A stretch of DNA of 42,536 nucleotides from Caldithrix sp. (GTDB lineage Bacteria > Zhuqueibacterota > Zhuqueibacteria > Thermofontimicrobiales > Sulfurfontimicrobiaceae): assembly GCA_020722815.1 (NCBI GenBank), contig DYKB01000062.1:1-42536 (forward strand), read 5' to 3'. Made by a program: the position numbers and the translations under genes. Every line of letters starts with the position of its first letter. Positions within the stretch are counted from its first letter, which is position 1. Positions 34,215-42,536 of this stretch are shown here, one piece after another. Under the pieces are notes generated by a model. That model was not told the origin of the DNA. It was given only the letters and a program-made list of their open reading frames with translations, and ran no database searches.

Positions 34215-35522
34215 TTATAATGCCCAGGGACTGCGCATCGAACGATTTAGCAATCTATTCGCTTCGGGATCGTCAACAAATATCTCTTTTTCAGGATTCC
34301 ATTTCACAGGGCGCTTTAATTCAGTGGCAATATTTCCAAGATGGCAAACGGTTACCGAGCGATGACCGATTTCCACATCCGTTATCGGCTTTTGCCGGGT
34401 ACGAATGCAATCAAGCCAATTGCGGAGATGATTTTTGCTATCCGATAAATGAATCTGAGATGGACTCAGGCGCTGATTAAGAAGACTGGCTGGCCGAGTT
34501 TTTAAATAGGCACGATTGACTTCAACTTCGCCTTCAGTGCCGGTAAAGATAATCACATTACTTTCAAAATCACCGGTCAGTTCGACCCCATTCGCATATT
34601 TATAAGTTAAATACTTAAAATTCTTGCCATCGGCTGGATAAATTTCAACCGGACCACTTCTATCCATCCCCAAACCCCATTGAGCGATGTCGAAATGATG
34701 CGCGCCCCAATCGGTCATTCCGCCGCCAGAATAATCGCGATAATTCCGCCAGGCGGGAAATCCATCGAACGCAATTGGCGGGGCCAAAATTGCATTATAC
34801 GGACGCTCAGGAGCCGGACCTAGCCATAAATCCCAATCCAGTTCAGCCGGAACTTTTTCCGCCGCCAGATCACAAATAATCGGATGCGAAATAAATCCGG
34901 TCCGGATACTCACCCGAACTTTTTTCACGTCACCAATGTAGCCGTTTCGAACCAGTTCGCAGGCAAAACGAAAACGGCTATCAGAGCGTTGCATACTGCC
35001 GGTTTGAAAGACAACATTGCTTTTTCGCACCGCCTCAACCATCGCGCCACCTTCGGCAATCGTTAACGAAAGTGGCTTTTCACAATAGATGTCTTTCCCG
35101 GCGCGTGCAGCCTGAACCGCCTGCAGGGCATGCCAGTGATCCGGCGTTCCGATCACCACCGCGTCAATGTCCGTCCGGGCCAGAATCTCCCGATAATCCC
35201 GATAAGCCGCACCGCCGGAATAGGTTCCTTCACCGGCATTTTGAGCATAGAATCGTTCGGTGGCTTCTTGCGCCCGATTCAATTTTAACTGATCGACATC
35301 ACAAACGGCCAAAATCTGGTTACCGGGGGTGTTTAAAAAGCCACGGAGTAAGTAATACCCCTGCTTTCCCACGCCAATAAAACCTAATGTGATCCGATCA
35401 TTCGGTAAATTTGAACGACTCCAGGCAGAAGTGGGTATAATTGTTGGGAAAAGAACCGCACCAGCCGCGAGTCCCAGTGCATCTTTTAAAAATTTACGAC
35501 GCGAGAGTTGCTCTTTTTTCAT
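34215..35522 (-). CDS. Tat-exported Gfo/Idh/MocA oxidoreductase 5
   Basis: A 435-residue protein at the head of the minus-strand block. Tat signal LSRRKFLKDALGLAAG (6-21), nucleotide loop IGVGKQG, lysine motif YCEKPLSL, catalytic His in DWGAHHFDIAQWGLG, and the shared DWDLWLGPAPERPYNA and NRSMRSPWAL phrases. CAGGAG lies upstream of the ATG. Its 5' side is a 710-base intergenic region shared with the divergent aspS-gatC operon, so the main promoter of the block is probably there. Confidence 0.88.
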   Translation of the reverse strand: MKKEQLSRRKFLKDALGLAAGAVLFPTIIPTSAWSRSNLPNDRITLGFIGVGKQGYYLLRGFLNTPGNQILAVCDVDQLKLNRAQEATERFYAQNAGEGTYSGGAAYRDYREILARTDIDAVVIGTPDHWHALQAVQAARAGKDIYCEKPLSLTIAEGGAMVEAVRKSNVVFQTGSMQRSDSRFRFACELVRNGYIGDVKKVRVSIRTGFISHPIICDLAAEKVPAELDWDLWLGPAPERPYNAILAPPIAFDGFPAWRNYRDYSGGGMTDWGAHHFDIAQWGLGMDRSGPVEIYPADGKNFKYLTYKYANGVELTGDFESNVIIFTGTEGEVEVNRAYLKTRPASLLNQRLSPSQIHLSDSKNHLRNWLDCIRTRQKPITDVEIGHRSVTVCHLGNIATELKRPVKWNPEKEIFVDDPEANRLLNRSMRSPWAL

Positions 35523-36232
35523 GACAAATACTCCTGAATAAAAGTAGCAAAAATGTTGAATTTAGGAGATTTACAATAGCTTGATTACAATGAGATCAGA
35601 CAAATATGTATTTTAAAGCATTTTATCTGATTGTCATTAATTTTTCATTTTGTTAACACTTAAACTACTAAATATTTACAATAAAGTCAAGCAATTAATA
35701 AAAGGAAAAAAATTCTTATCTGTTCTGTTACCTCGCCATAATATAACTCAGGATCAGTGTCATCAATCAGCCAGGATAGTTTATTTAATTTACTATTGTT
35801 GAAAGAGATAAATGCCACAAATTATAATCATTCACAGGAGGGATCAAAGCTGTCACTCCCGCCTGTTTTTTGGCGGGAATCCATATTCGTGCTGACCAAT
35901 AGATGCCCAATTATCCGTTAGCATACATAGGGTAGGACAGATGCCTTTATTTTATCACACCGGTGAACAGATACCGGAAATCACGCATAACACTTACTTT
36001 TTAAAGTAGTTATCCCGTGTAGTTTCTACCTGATTATTCATGCTAAACGACTTAAAAATTATGCAATATTTTTTATAAATATAAATTTTTTTCAATTTTT
36101 ATAAGTTTCAGGGAACCCGGAAATTACAGATGTGGTATGAGATAAATATTTTTAATTTATGAAGTAATGGCTTCTTATTGACAACCATCAGATTTTTCGT
36201 TAATTTATAATTATACATAAGGTCATTTATTT
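35523..36232. other. Long intergenic region between divergent operons
   Basis: No gene seen. It contains a 'gtcattcccgc'-type dispersed hairpin (TCCCGCC 35857-35863/GGCGGGA 35872-35878), an AT-rich block (about 36060-36105) and, near the aspS-gatC start, TTGACA at 36178-36183 followed 22 bases later by TATAAT (36206-36211). That spacing is too long for a standard promoter, so it is only a candidate. The minus-strand block's promoter is likely in 35530-35700, where the sequence is AT-rich, but I cannot place it. Confidence 0.5.
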
Positions 36233-38404
36233 ATGGTGGATTGGAAAAACCGTGTTTATTGTGGAGAACTAACGGCAAGAAATACCGGACAATCTATCCT
36301 GCTACTTGGATGGGTGGATGCAATTCGGCATCATGGGAACGTTCTGTTCATTCATTTGCGCGATAATAGCGGAATTGTTCAGGTTGTTTTTAATATTCAG
36401 GAAAATCCAGATATTTTTCAAACCGCAACCAGTTTACGTGAAGAATTTGTGGTGGAAATCTTTGGAAAAGTGATGATCCGGCGAAAAGGTACGGAAAATC
36501 CCAACCTGAATACCGGACAAATCGAGGTGCTGGCAACCCATCTGAATATCCTTGCGCGGTCAAAAGCCCTGCCATTTCAAATATCGGAAAAAGCAATGGT
36601 GTTTGGCGAGGAACTCAAAGCCAATCCAGACAATGTTGATGAAGATCTGCGGCTGCAATATCGCTATCTGGACCTGCGTCGACCATCCATGCAGGAACAT
36701 TTTGTCAAGCGCTATGAAATTATCAAAGGCATTCGGAAATTTCTCGATCACAAACATTTTATCGAGGTAGAGACACCCGTTCTGACCAAAAGTACTCCTG
36801 AAGGTGCGCGGGATTATCTGGTTCCCAGCCGTATTTTTCCCGGTTCATTTTATGCGCTTCCGCAGTCCCCCCAGCTTTTTAAGCAGCTTTTAATGATGAG
36901 CGGGCTGGATCGTTATTTTCAAATTGTTAAATGTTTTCGGGATGAAGATTTGCGGCCCAATCGTCAACCGGAATTTACCCAGCTCGATCTGGAAGCCTCT
37001 TTTATCAATGAAGAATTTATTTATGAATTGCTTGAAGAATTGACGGTTGAAATGTTTCGTACTGGTGGTATTGAATTGAATCGTCCTTTCCCGCGCATGT
37101 CCTATCACGAAGCCATGAATCGCTATGGTTCCGACCGACCTGATTTGCGTTTCGATATGGCCTTTGAAGAGGTGACCGATCTGTTAAAAAACACCCAATA
37201 TTCCATTTTTCAGCGCATCATCAAGGCTGGTGGGCATGTCAAGGGCTTTTGCGTCAAAGGTCATGCTGAAAATCTCAGCAAAAATGTACTCCAGAACGAA
37301 TATTCCCTGAAAATTGCCCCGTCTTTTGGTGCCAAAGGGATGACCTGGATGAAAGTGGTGAACGGCCAACTCGATTCCAATATTGTTCAATTTTTTAATG
37401 AAAATGAACTGACCAATTTGCGTGAACGGTTTAAAGCCCGGGAAGGCGATGTGCTCATCCTAATCGCCGATAAATCGCTGGATTTGATCAATCGCGTTCT
37501 TTGCAGTTTACGATTGCATCTGGCAAACCGGCTGAAAATGATTCCTTCAAACAGTTTCTATCCCCTGTGGGTAACGGATTTTCCGCTATTCGAATCAGAC
37601 GGAACGAAATTGAATGCGGTTCATCATCCATTTACCATGCCGCATCGGGTCGACTTTGATATTCATAATATGGAAGAATTACTTGCGTTAAAAGCCAGAG
37701 CTTATGATTTGGTCATGAATGGTGAGGAATTAGGTGGCGGCAGTATTCGAATTCATCGGGTCGACATCCAGCGAAAAGTTTTTCAGGCACTGGGGTTACA
37801 TCATGATGAAATCGAAAATAAATTTGGCTTCTTTTTAAAAGCATTGGAATTCGGCGCACCGCCGCATGGTGGGTTAGCCCTGGGGCTGGATCGGGTCGTG
37901 GCCATGATTTTACAGCTCGAATCCATTCGCGAAGTCATTGCCTTCCCGAAAAATCGCAGCGCTTTTTGTCCGCTGACACAGGCACCATCATTAGTTCAGG
38001 CTGCGCAGCTCCAGGAATTGGGATTGGATAGGCATTTAAAAGCAGAAATGATGATCAGCGAATTACCCGAAATGCCTTCTCAGGAAAAAATTGATGAACC
38101 GCGCCAAACATTCGAAAAAATTTCTCAGGATCAGGTCCATTATATTGCCCGATTGGCACGATTAAAAATAAATGATGTCGAAATTGAACAGTACCAGAAA
38201 GATCTCAATTCAATTCTGGAATATATGGAAATGCTCAGAGAAGTGAACACCGAAAACATTCTCCCGATGCATCATATCTTAAATCTGAAAAATTACTGGC
38301 GCGAAGATGTTCCGACCAATGCCAAAGCGCCCCAAAAAATTCTATCCAATGCCCCCTCCAGAGAAGGGGACTACTTTAAAGTACCACAAATTTTGGAGGG
38401 ATAA
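36233..38404 (+). CDS. aspS-gatC: Aspartyl-tRNA synthetase-GatC fusion
   Basis: A 723-residue single frame. Residues 1-about 603 are a complete bacterial-type AspRS: OB fold from LLGWVDAIRHHGNVLF; class II motif 1 FIEVETPVL (176-184); QSPQLFKQ (211-218); motif 2 CFRDEDLRPNRQPEFTQLD (234-252); the GAD insertion domain; motif 3 GAPPHGGLALGLDRVV (about 553-568). His34 in RHHGNV corresponds to the His seen in non-discriminating AspRS, which charges both tRNA-Asp and tRNA-Asn. A linker (604-629) leads to a full GatC (630-723; DQVHYIARLARL, NWREDV-like tail). No stop or frameshift lies between the domains. gatA starts 3 bases later. Confidence 0.92.
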   Translation: MVDWKNRVYCGELTARNTGQSILLLGWVDAIRHHGNVLFIHLRDNSGIVQVVFNIQENPDIFQTATSLREEFVVEIFGKVMIRRKGTENPNLNTGQIEVLATHLNILARSKALPFQISEKAMVFGEELKANPDNVDEDLRLQYRYLDLRRPSMQEHFVKRYEIIKGIRKFLDHKHFIEVETPVLTKSTPEGARDYLVPSRIFPGSFYALPQSPQLFKQLLMMSGLDRYFQIVKCFRDEDLRPNRQPEFTQLDLEASFINEEFIYELLEELTVEMFRTGGIELNRPFPRMSYHEAMNRYGSDRPDLRFDMAFEEVTDLLKNTQYSIFQRIIKAGGHVKGFCVKGHAENLSKNVLQNEYSLKIAPSFGAKGMTWMKVVNGQLDSNIVQFFNENELTNLRERFKAREGDVLILIADKSLDLINRVLCSLRLHLANRLKMIPSNSFYPLWVTDFPLFESDGTKLNAVHHPFTMPHRVDFDIHNMEELLALKARAYDLVMNGEELGGGSIRIHRVDIQRKVFQALGLHHDEIENKFGFFLKALEFGAPPHGGLALGLDRVVAMILQLESIREVIAFPKNRSAFCPLTQAPSLVQAAQLQELGLDRHLKAEMMISELPEMPSQEKIDEPRQTFEKISQDQVHYIARLARLKINDVEIEQYQKDLNSILEYMEMLREVNTENILPMHHILNLKNYWREDVPTNAKAPQKILSNAPSREGDYFKVPQILEG

Positions 38405-38407
38405 GAA

Positions 38408-39853
38408 ATGGAATTATGTGATTATCGGGTTACTCAGTTAGCCCGGATGCTTCGCCAGCGGGAAATCAGTGCATTTGATTTGATGGAATCGGTTTTTGAG
38501 CGTATTGATGTCCGGGAAAAGCTATTAAATGCCTATATTACCCTGACTCGTGAAATGGCTTTGAAGCAGGCAACAGCCGCCGATCAACGTTTTCAAAATG
38601 GTGAGCCACTCTCGATACTGGATGGCATCCCAATCGCCATTAAAGACAATCTATGTACCCAGGGGATTCGCACCACCTGTGGCTCCAAAATTCTGGAAAA
38701 TTATATTCCACCATATAATGCCACAGCGATTCAACGTTTGACCGATGCAGGTGCTATCATTGTCGGGAAGACCAATCTGGATGAATTTGGGATGGGCTCC
38801 TCCTGTGAAAATAGTGCTTTTGGACCAACCCGAAATCCGGTTAATCCCGATTACGTAGCCGGCGGTTCCAGTGGTGGTTCCGCCGCCAGCGTTGCTGCGG
38901 GAGAATCAATCATCGCCCTTGGAACGGACACCGGAGGATCCATCCGAATTCCAGCCGCCTATTGTGGCATCGCCGGCATCAAGCCAACTTATGGAAGGGT
39001 TTCACGCTATGGTCTGGTTTCCTATGCCTCTTCCCTGGATCAAATTGGTGCCTTGGGGAAAACGGTCGAAGATTGTGCTTTATTACTTAATTCAATTTGC
39101 GGAAACGATCATCGCGATTCGACTTCTGCGAATGTTCCCACGCCGGATTTTTTGGCGACGCTCAACAGGGACATTAAAGGCTTGAAAATCGGATTGCCGG
39201 TGGAATATTTTGTGGAAGGGCTGGATAAATCGGTGAAAGAAATGATTATGCAGGCGGTCAATTTACTTGCCGAACATGGTGCTGAAATTGAAGAAATTTC
39301 CCTGCCCCATACAAAATATGCCATTAGCACCTATTATATCATCGCCACGGCCGAGGCCAGCAGCAATCTGGCCCGGTATGATGGCGTCAAATATGGCTTC
39401 CGAACACATCAGGCGGTCAAGGATTTGGTTCAAATGTACGAAGAAACCCGAAGTCAGGGATTTGGACAGGAAGTCAAGCGGCGAATCATGCTGGGGTCGT
39501 ATGTGCTATCGGCAGGTTATTTTGATGCTTACTACCGCAAAGCCCAACAGGTACGCACATTGATTAAGCAGGATTTTGACCAGGCCTTTCAAAAAGTCGA
39601 TTGCATCATCGGACCGGTTTCGCCTTCACTACCCTTTAAACTGGGCGAAAAAATTGCCGAACCATTACAAATGTATCTGGTTGACATCTATACCGTGTCA
39701 TTGAATCTCGCCGGTCTGCCGGGACTCTGCCTCAATTGTGGCACGATTGATAATTTACCGGTGGGATTTCAAATTATCGGAAAATCTTTCGATGAAGAAA
39801 CGATTTTGCGGGCAGGACATTTTTATGAAACCATAAAAAATGAATCAATTTAA
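38408..39853 (+). CDS. gatA: Asp-tRNA(Asn)/Glu-tRNA(Gln) amidotransferase subunit A
   Basis: A 481-residue amidase-signature enzyme that releases ammonia from glutamine or asparagine for the transamidation. The triad is Lys79 in IAIKDN, cis-Ser154 in AGGSSGGSAASVAAG and Ser178 in TDTGGSIRIP; these numbers coincide with those of the studied S. aureus GatA. The C-terminal part with GLPGLCLNCGTIDNLPVGFQ (split here for length) is normal. The ribosome site GGAGGG overlaps the stop region of the aspS-gatC gene, so the two are coupled. The complex with GatB and the fused GatC corrects Asp-tRNA-Asn and Glu-tRNA-Gln. Confidence 0.95.
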   Translation: MELCDYRVTQLARMLRQREISAFDLMESVFERIDVREKLLNAYITLTREMALKQATAADQRFQNGEPLSILDGIPIAIKDNLCTQGIRTTCGSKILENYIPPYNATAIQRLTDAGAIIVGKTNLDEFGMGSSCENSAFGPTRNPVNPDYVAGGSSGGSAASVAAGESIIALGTDTGGSIRIPAAYCGIAGIKPTYGRVSRYGLVSYASSLDQIGALGKTVEDCALLLNSICGNDHRDSTSANVPTPDFLATLNRDIKGLKIGLPVEYFVEGLDKSVKEMIMQAVNLLAEHGAEIEEISLPHTKYAISTYYIIATAEASSNLARYDGVKYGFRTHQAVKDLVQMYEETRSQGFGQEVKRRIMLGSYVLSAGYFDAYYRKAQQVRTLIKQDFDQAFQKVDCIIGPVSPSLPFKLGEKIAEPLQMYLVDIYTVSLNLAGLPGLCLNCGTIDNLPVGFQIIGKSFDEETILRAGHFYETIKNESI

Positions 39854-39894
39854 TATCGTAACTTATTCTAAAATCATAAATTGGTCATAAAATC

Positions 39895-41349
39895 ATGGAT
39901 TATGAAGTCATTATCTGCTTTGAAACACACGTCGAGCTGCATACGGCGACCAAACTTTTTTGCGATTGTGCGGTCGAATACGGTGCACCACCGAACAGTC
40001 ATATTTGTCCGGTCTGCACCGGCCAGCCGGGTGCGCTGCCGGTTTTAAATAAAAAAGCGGTGGAATATTGTGTCCGCGCAGGACTGGCGTTGAATTGTGA
40101 AATTAATCGAAATTCACGATTTGCCCGGAAAAATTATTTTTATCCCGATCTACCCAAAGGCTATCAAATTTCCCAATATGAATTGCCATTTTGTGAAAAT
40201 GGCTTTCTGGAAATTGCTGATGGAAATGGCGGCTTTTACCCGGTAGGAATTAAACGTATTCATCTCGAAGAAGATGCCGGCAAGCTTGTCCATTCCGCAG
40301 AATCACTGGAAAAGGCCGAACACAGTTTGGTTGATTATAATCGCGCCTGTGTACCTTTGCTGGAAATTGTTGGCGATCATCTCCGGAATCCGCTGCGATC
40401 CATTGAACAGGCCCGGATGTATCTCGAAAAACTGCGCCAGACTTTGCGCTATATCGAAATCAGCGAATGCATCATCGAAAAAGGCCAATTTCGGTGTGAT
40501 GTGAATATTTCATTACGACCAAAAGGTTCAAAAAACTTTGGAAATCGGACAGAAATTAAAAATATGGCCTCATTTCGATTCATTAGCGAAGCCCTTGAGT
40601 ATGAAATAAAACGCCAGACCGAGATTCTGGATTCGGGTGGTGAAATTTTACAGGAAACGCGCTTGTTTGATGAGCAGAAAAAGATCACTCTGCCCATGCG
40701 CAGCAAAGAAAATGCACCCGATTATCGTTATTTCCCGGATCCGGATTTGATCGAGGTGGAACTTGAAACTGACTTTATAGAAAAAATTCGCACGAACTTA
40801 CCTGAATTGCCGGATCAAAAATTAAAACGATTTATTGAGGAATTTGGCATTTCCCGAAAGGATGCGATCATATTAACCCGCGATAAAAATGTCGCCGATT
40901 ACTTTATCGAAGGTTCCCAATTCGCGCATGATCAAAAAAAATATTTGCGCTGGATTTTGAAAGAATTGTTCAAACTGCTGAATGAAGCGAATTCGGTGAT
41001 TACTGACTGCAAGATTTCACCCCGGGATTTTGCCGAATTAATTAATTTTATTACCCAAAATCAAATCACCGAGCCCGTGGGACGCGATGTGTTAAGCGAG
41101 ATGTTTCAAACAGGCCGCCAGCCAGGTGTTATTATTAAAGAAAAAGGGCTGCAAATCATTCAGGACGATTCGGCACTCGAACGAATTGTCGATGAAATTT
41201 TTGGGAAAAACCCAGAACCAGTCGCCCTGGTTCAGGCCGGGCAGCTTAAAACGCTGGAATTTCTCATCGGTCAGGTGATGCGGGAAACCAAAGGCAAGGC
41301 CAATCCCAACAAAGTTCGGGAAATCATGCTGCAGAAATTGTCAAAGTGA
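39895..41349 (+). CDS. gatB: Asp-tRNA(Asn)/Glu-tRNA(Gln) amidotransferase subunit B
   Basis: A 484-residue kinase-like subunit that activates the tRNA-bound Asp/Glu. The N-terminal YEVIICFETHVELHT and the zinc-site cysteines Cys23/Cys25 and Cys38/Cys41 (FCDCAVEYG and ICPVCTGQPGALP) are present. RKNYFYPDLPKGYQISQY follows, and the C-terminal GatB/YqeY domain ends GKANPNKVREIMLQKL. Starts 41 bases after gatA; the ribosome site is weak (GGTC). It closes the aspS-gatC/gatA/gatB operon. Confidence 0.95.
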   Translation: MDYEVIICFETHVELHTATKLFCDCAVEYGAPPNSHICPVCTGQPGALPVLNKKAVEYCVRAGLALNCEINRNSRFARKNYFYPDLPKGYQISQYELPFCENGFLEIADGNGGFYPVGIKRIHLEEDAGKLVHSAESLEKAEHSLVDYNRACVPLLEIVGDHLRNPLRSIEQARMYLEKLRQTLRYIEISECIIEKGQFRCDVNISLRPKGSKNFGNRTEIKNMASFRFISEALEYEIKRQTEILDSGGEILQETRLFDEQKKITLPMRSKENAPDYRYFPDPDLIEVELETDFIEKIRTNLPELPDQKLKRFIEEFGISRKDAIILTRDKNVADYFIEGSQFAHDQKKYLRWILKELFKLLNEANSVITDCKISPRDFAELINFITQNQITEPVGRDVLSEMFQTGRQPGVIIKEKGLQIIQDDSALERIVDEIFGKNPEPVALVQAGQLKTLEFLIGQVMRETKGKANPNKVREIMLQKLSK

Positions 41350-41361
41350 TATAAAAAATTA

Positions 41362-41441
41362 TTGGCCACAAAATGAAGGGCCACAAAAATACTTTTTAAA
41401 TTTGAAATCCATTTTTTTGTGGCAACTTTATTCTGTGGCCA
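41362..41441. terminator. Bidirectional terminator-like inverted repeat
   Basis: TTGGCCACAAAATGAAGGGC (41362-41381) continuing CACAAAAA is an imperfect inverted match of 41411-41441, which ends TTCTGTGGCCAA. Each outer side is A/T-rich, with A runs on one strand and T runs on the other. It lies between gatB and the convergent Tsx-like gene, so it probably terminates both. Confidence 0.65.
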
Positions 41442-41469
41442 AAAAAATCTTTTAAAAGGATATTTCTCG

Positions 41470-42222
41470 TCACCAAATCCATTTCAAAACAATCTGCGGC
41501 ACCTGGACTGCAATATGATCATTTCGATGAAAGTACCATTCAATTCCCATTCTGCAATTATTCAGCAATTTCATCCTTTCAGAATTAAAACCAAGTAGCA
41601 ACTGAGGCTGGCCATTAATATCAGTCCCGTCAAAATCAGTTCCATTGACATCAAAATAGCCTTCAAAATAAAAAGCGACTGATTTATAAATCATGCTCGC
41701 ACTCCAGAACGGCGTAATTTGATAGGTTGGACTATTAAATCGGTCTTTTCGATAAAGAAAATTTAGACCAAACGAATCAAAACCCGGAATTTTTAAATCC
41801 AGACCAGCGCCTATCATATTTGCCCGGAAGCCATCTCCCCCGCGATCCATTTGCGCTGCTAAATAAATATCCTGAACAAATCCCATTTTCCATTTCTGAT
41901 TAATCAGCCGCGGGAGGCTGAGTCGCGTGAGCCATTCTCCATAAATAATATTTTTCTGTCCGGTGAGATTTCCATCAAAATCGACAAAATCACCCTGTAA
42001 AAAATCCACAAAGAAAAAATTATCCCCCAGCGACCAGGTTCCAAAATGCTCTAACGTGATAGCCGACATTTTTTCATTTTGGGTGTTAAAACCGTAGTAG
42101 CGATCATCAAAGCCTTTTCCGTACAGCAATTGAAGATTCGTACTGGAAAATTCTTCTGCAAAAATTGTCTGCGTTGATAAAATGAGTACCAGCATAAGAC
42201 TTACTTTAATCAAAATCTGCAT
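41470..42222 (-). CDS. Tsx-like outer-membrane channel protein
   Basis: A 250-residue protein with a signal peptide (about 1-22, ending IFAEE) and alternating aromatic/polar beta strands ending in an aromatic residue (VLKWIW), as expected for an outer-membrane beta-barrel. NLQLLYGKGFDD, TLEHFGTWSLGDNFFFVDFL and YGEWLTRLSLPRL match the nucleoside-specific Tsx/OmpK family. It supports a diderm envelope. GGAGGG precedes the ATG. Convergent with gatB. Family call fairly good; substrate (nucleoside or other) unverified. Confidence 0.75.
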   Translation of the reverse strand: MQILIKVSLMLVLILSTQTIFAEEFSSTNLQLLYGKGFDDRYYGFNTQNEKMSAITLEHFGTWSLGDNFFFVDFLQGDFVDFDGNLTGQKNIIYGEWLTRLSLPRLINQKWKMGFVQDIYLAAQMDRGGDGFRANMIGAGLDLKIPGFDSFGLNFLYRKDRFNSPTYQITPFWSASMIYKSVAFYFEGYFDVNGTDFDGTDINGQPQLLLGFNSERMKLLNNCRMGIEWYFHRNDHIAVQVPQIVLKWIW

Positions 42223-42536
42223 TTACAAATCCCTCCGAATGAAATTTCAGGCAATTTAAAAAATAAAAAGCGAATATACAAGAAAGAATTTTATCAAAAC
42301 ATCACATGAATAACGGGAATTGCTTCAAATTTCGGATCCATCCCTTTTAACCTGGATTATTCACAGACTTTAGCCACGAAGGCACTAAGACACTAAGAAA
42401 ACAATAAGTTATTGTTTGTTAAAACTTGATTTTAACACTTTTTAAAAGTAGTAAAAGAATCGAATGAATTTTTTATGTTATGTTTTGTAACCGATCACAG
42501 GGAATAGTATCAAATTTGTTGTGTCGCCGGTTTTAC
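42223..42536. other. Right-end intergenic region with repeats
   Basis: No gene seen. At 42372-42398 there is a degenerate 'agccacgaaggcactaagac'-type repeat, a phrase spread through many uncultured bacterial genomes. The window then ends inside the 50-bp inverted repeat. Confidence 0.6.
42487..42536 (-). repeat. 50-bp inverted repeat, right copy at the contig end
   Basis: Exact reverse complement of 170-219. Because the window stops at the outer edge of this copy, the length of the full repeat cannot be known. Confidence 0.9.

Noticed and set aside
36178..36211. TTGACA/TATAAT pair upstream of aspS-gatC as a promoter
   Set aside because: The 22-base spacing is outside the usual 16-18 range, so I kept it only as a candidate within the intergenic entry.

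Overview
The window looks like a chromosomal contig from an uncultured, diderm, AT-rich bacterium. The gene content fits the FCB-like lineages (Calditrichota/KSB1, Latescibacterota or relatives) or, less well, the Planctomycetes/Verrucomicrobia side. Pointers are the run of Tat-exported Gfo/Idh/MocA oxidoreductases, a Tat-exported sulfatase, a secreted HEAT-repeat protein, multiheme cytochrome c, an outer-membrane barrel protein and many short intergenic dyad repeats. The lineage is an inference from gene content only; there is no rRNA, tRNA, CRISPR array, prophage or complete insertion sequence in the window.

Layout. 1-852: no gene, but a dense patch of short repeats (a MITE-like inverted repeat and several small hairpins). 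853-4738: housekeeping genes (tandem-ACT protein, M48 metallopeptidase, inositol-monophosphatase-family enzyme, isochorismatase-family hydrolase, DUF72 protein). 4740-6751 (minus): orphan response-regulator receiver followed by nadB. 6972-9634: mtnP, then a trp attenuator (strong promoter, 30-codon leader peptide with five Trp codons, terminator) in front of a stand-alone trpB2. 9950-13483: ABC-F ATPase, repeat island, MNT-type nucleotidyltransferase with a vestige of a second gene, GT2 glycosyltransferase. 13973-17308 (minus): discoidin-like secreted protein, Agl23-type membrane protein and ApbE.

17639-35522 is one long minus-strand block. It holds five intact Tat-signal Gfo/Idh/MocA oxidoreductases and the 5' stub of a sixth, a secreted sugar isomerase/epimerase-DUF1080 fusion, a ThuA-like protein, a sulfatase with C-terminal HEAT repeats, a secreted HEAT-repeat protein, and a seven-heme cytochrome c plus a b-type cytochrome. 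I read it as an envelope pathway that oxidises (possibly sulfated) sugars or glycosides to keto-sugars and cleaves them, with the cytochromes as a possible electron outlet. A Dam-like methyltransferase and an AlkZ-like fragment sit in the middle, where the sixth oxidoreductase gene has been cut.

36233-41349 (plus) is a compact operon for indirect Asn-tRNA/Gln-tRNA synthesis: aspartyl-tRNA synthetase fused in frame to GatC, then gatA and gatB. A Tsx-like outer-membrane protein follows on the minus strand. The last 50 bases of the window are an exact inverted copy of bases 170-219, so the contig ends in a repeat.

Most notable: the trp attenuator in front of trpB2, the AspRS-GatC fusion, the oxidoreductase block with its linked cytochromes, and the recombination scar at 31.3-31.9 kb.
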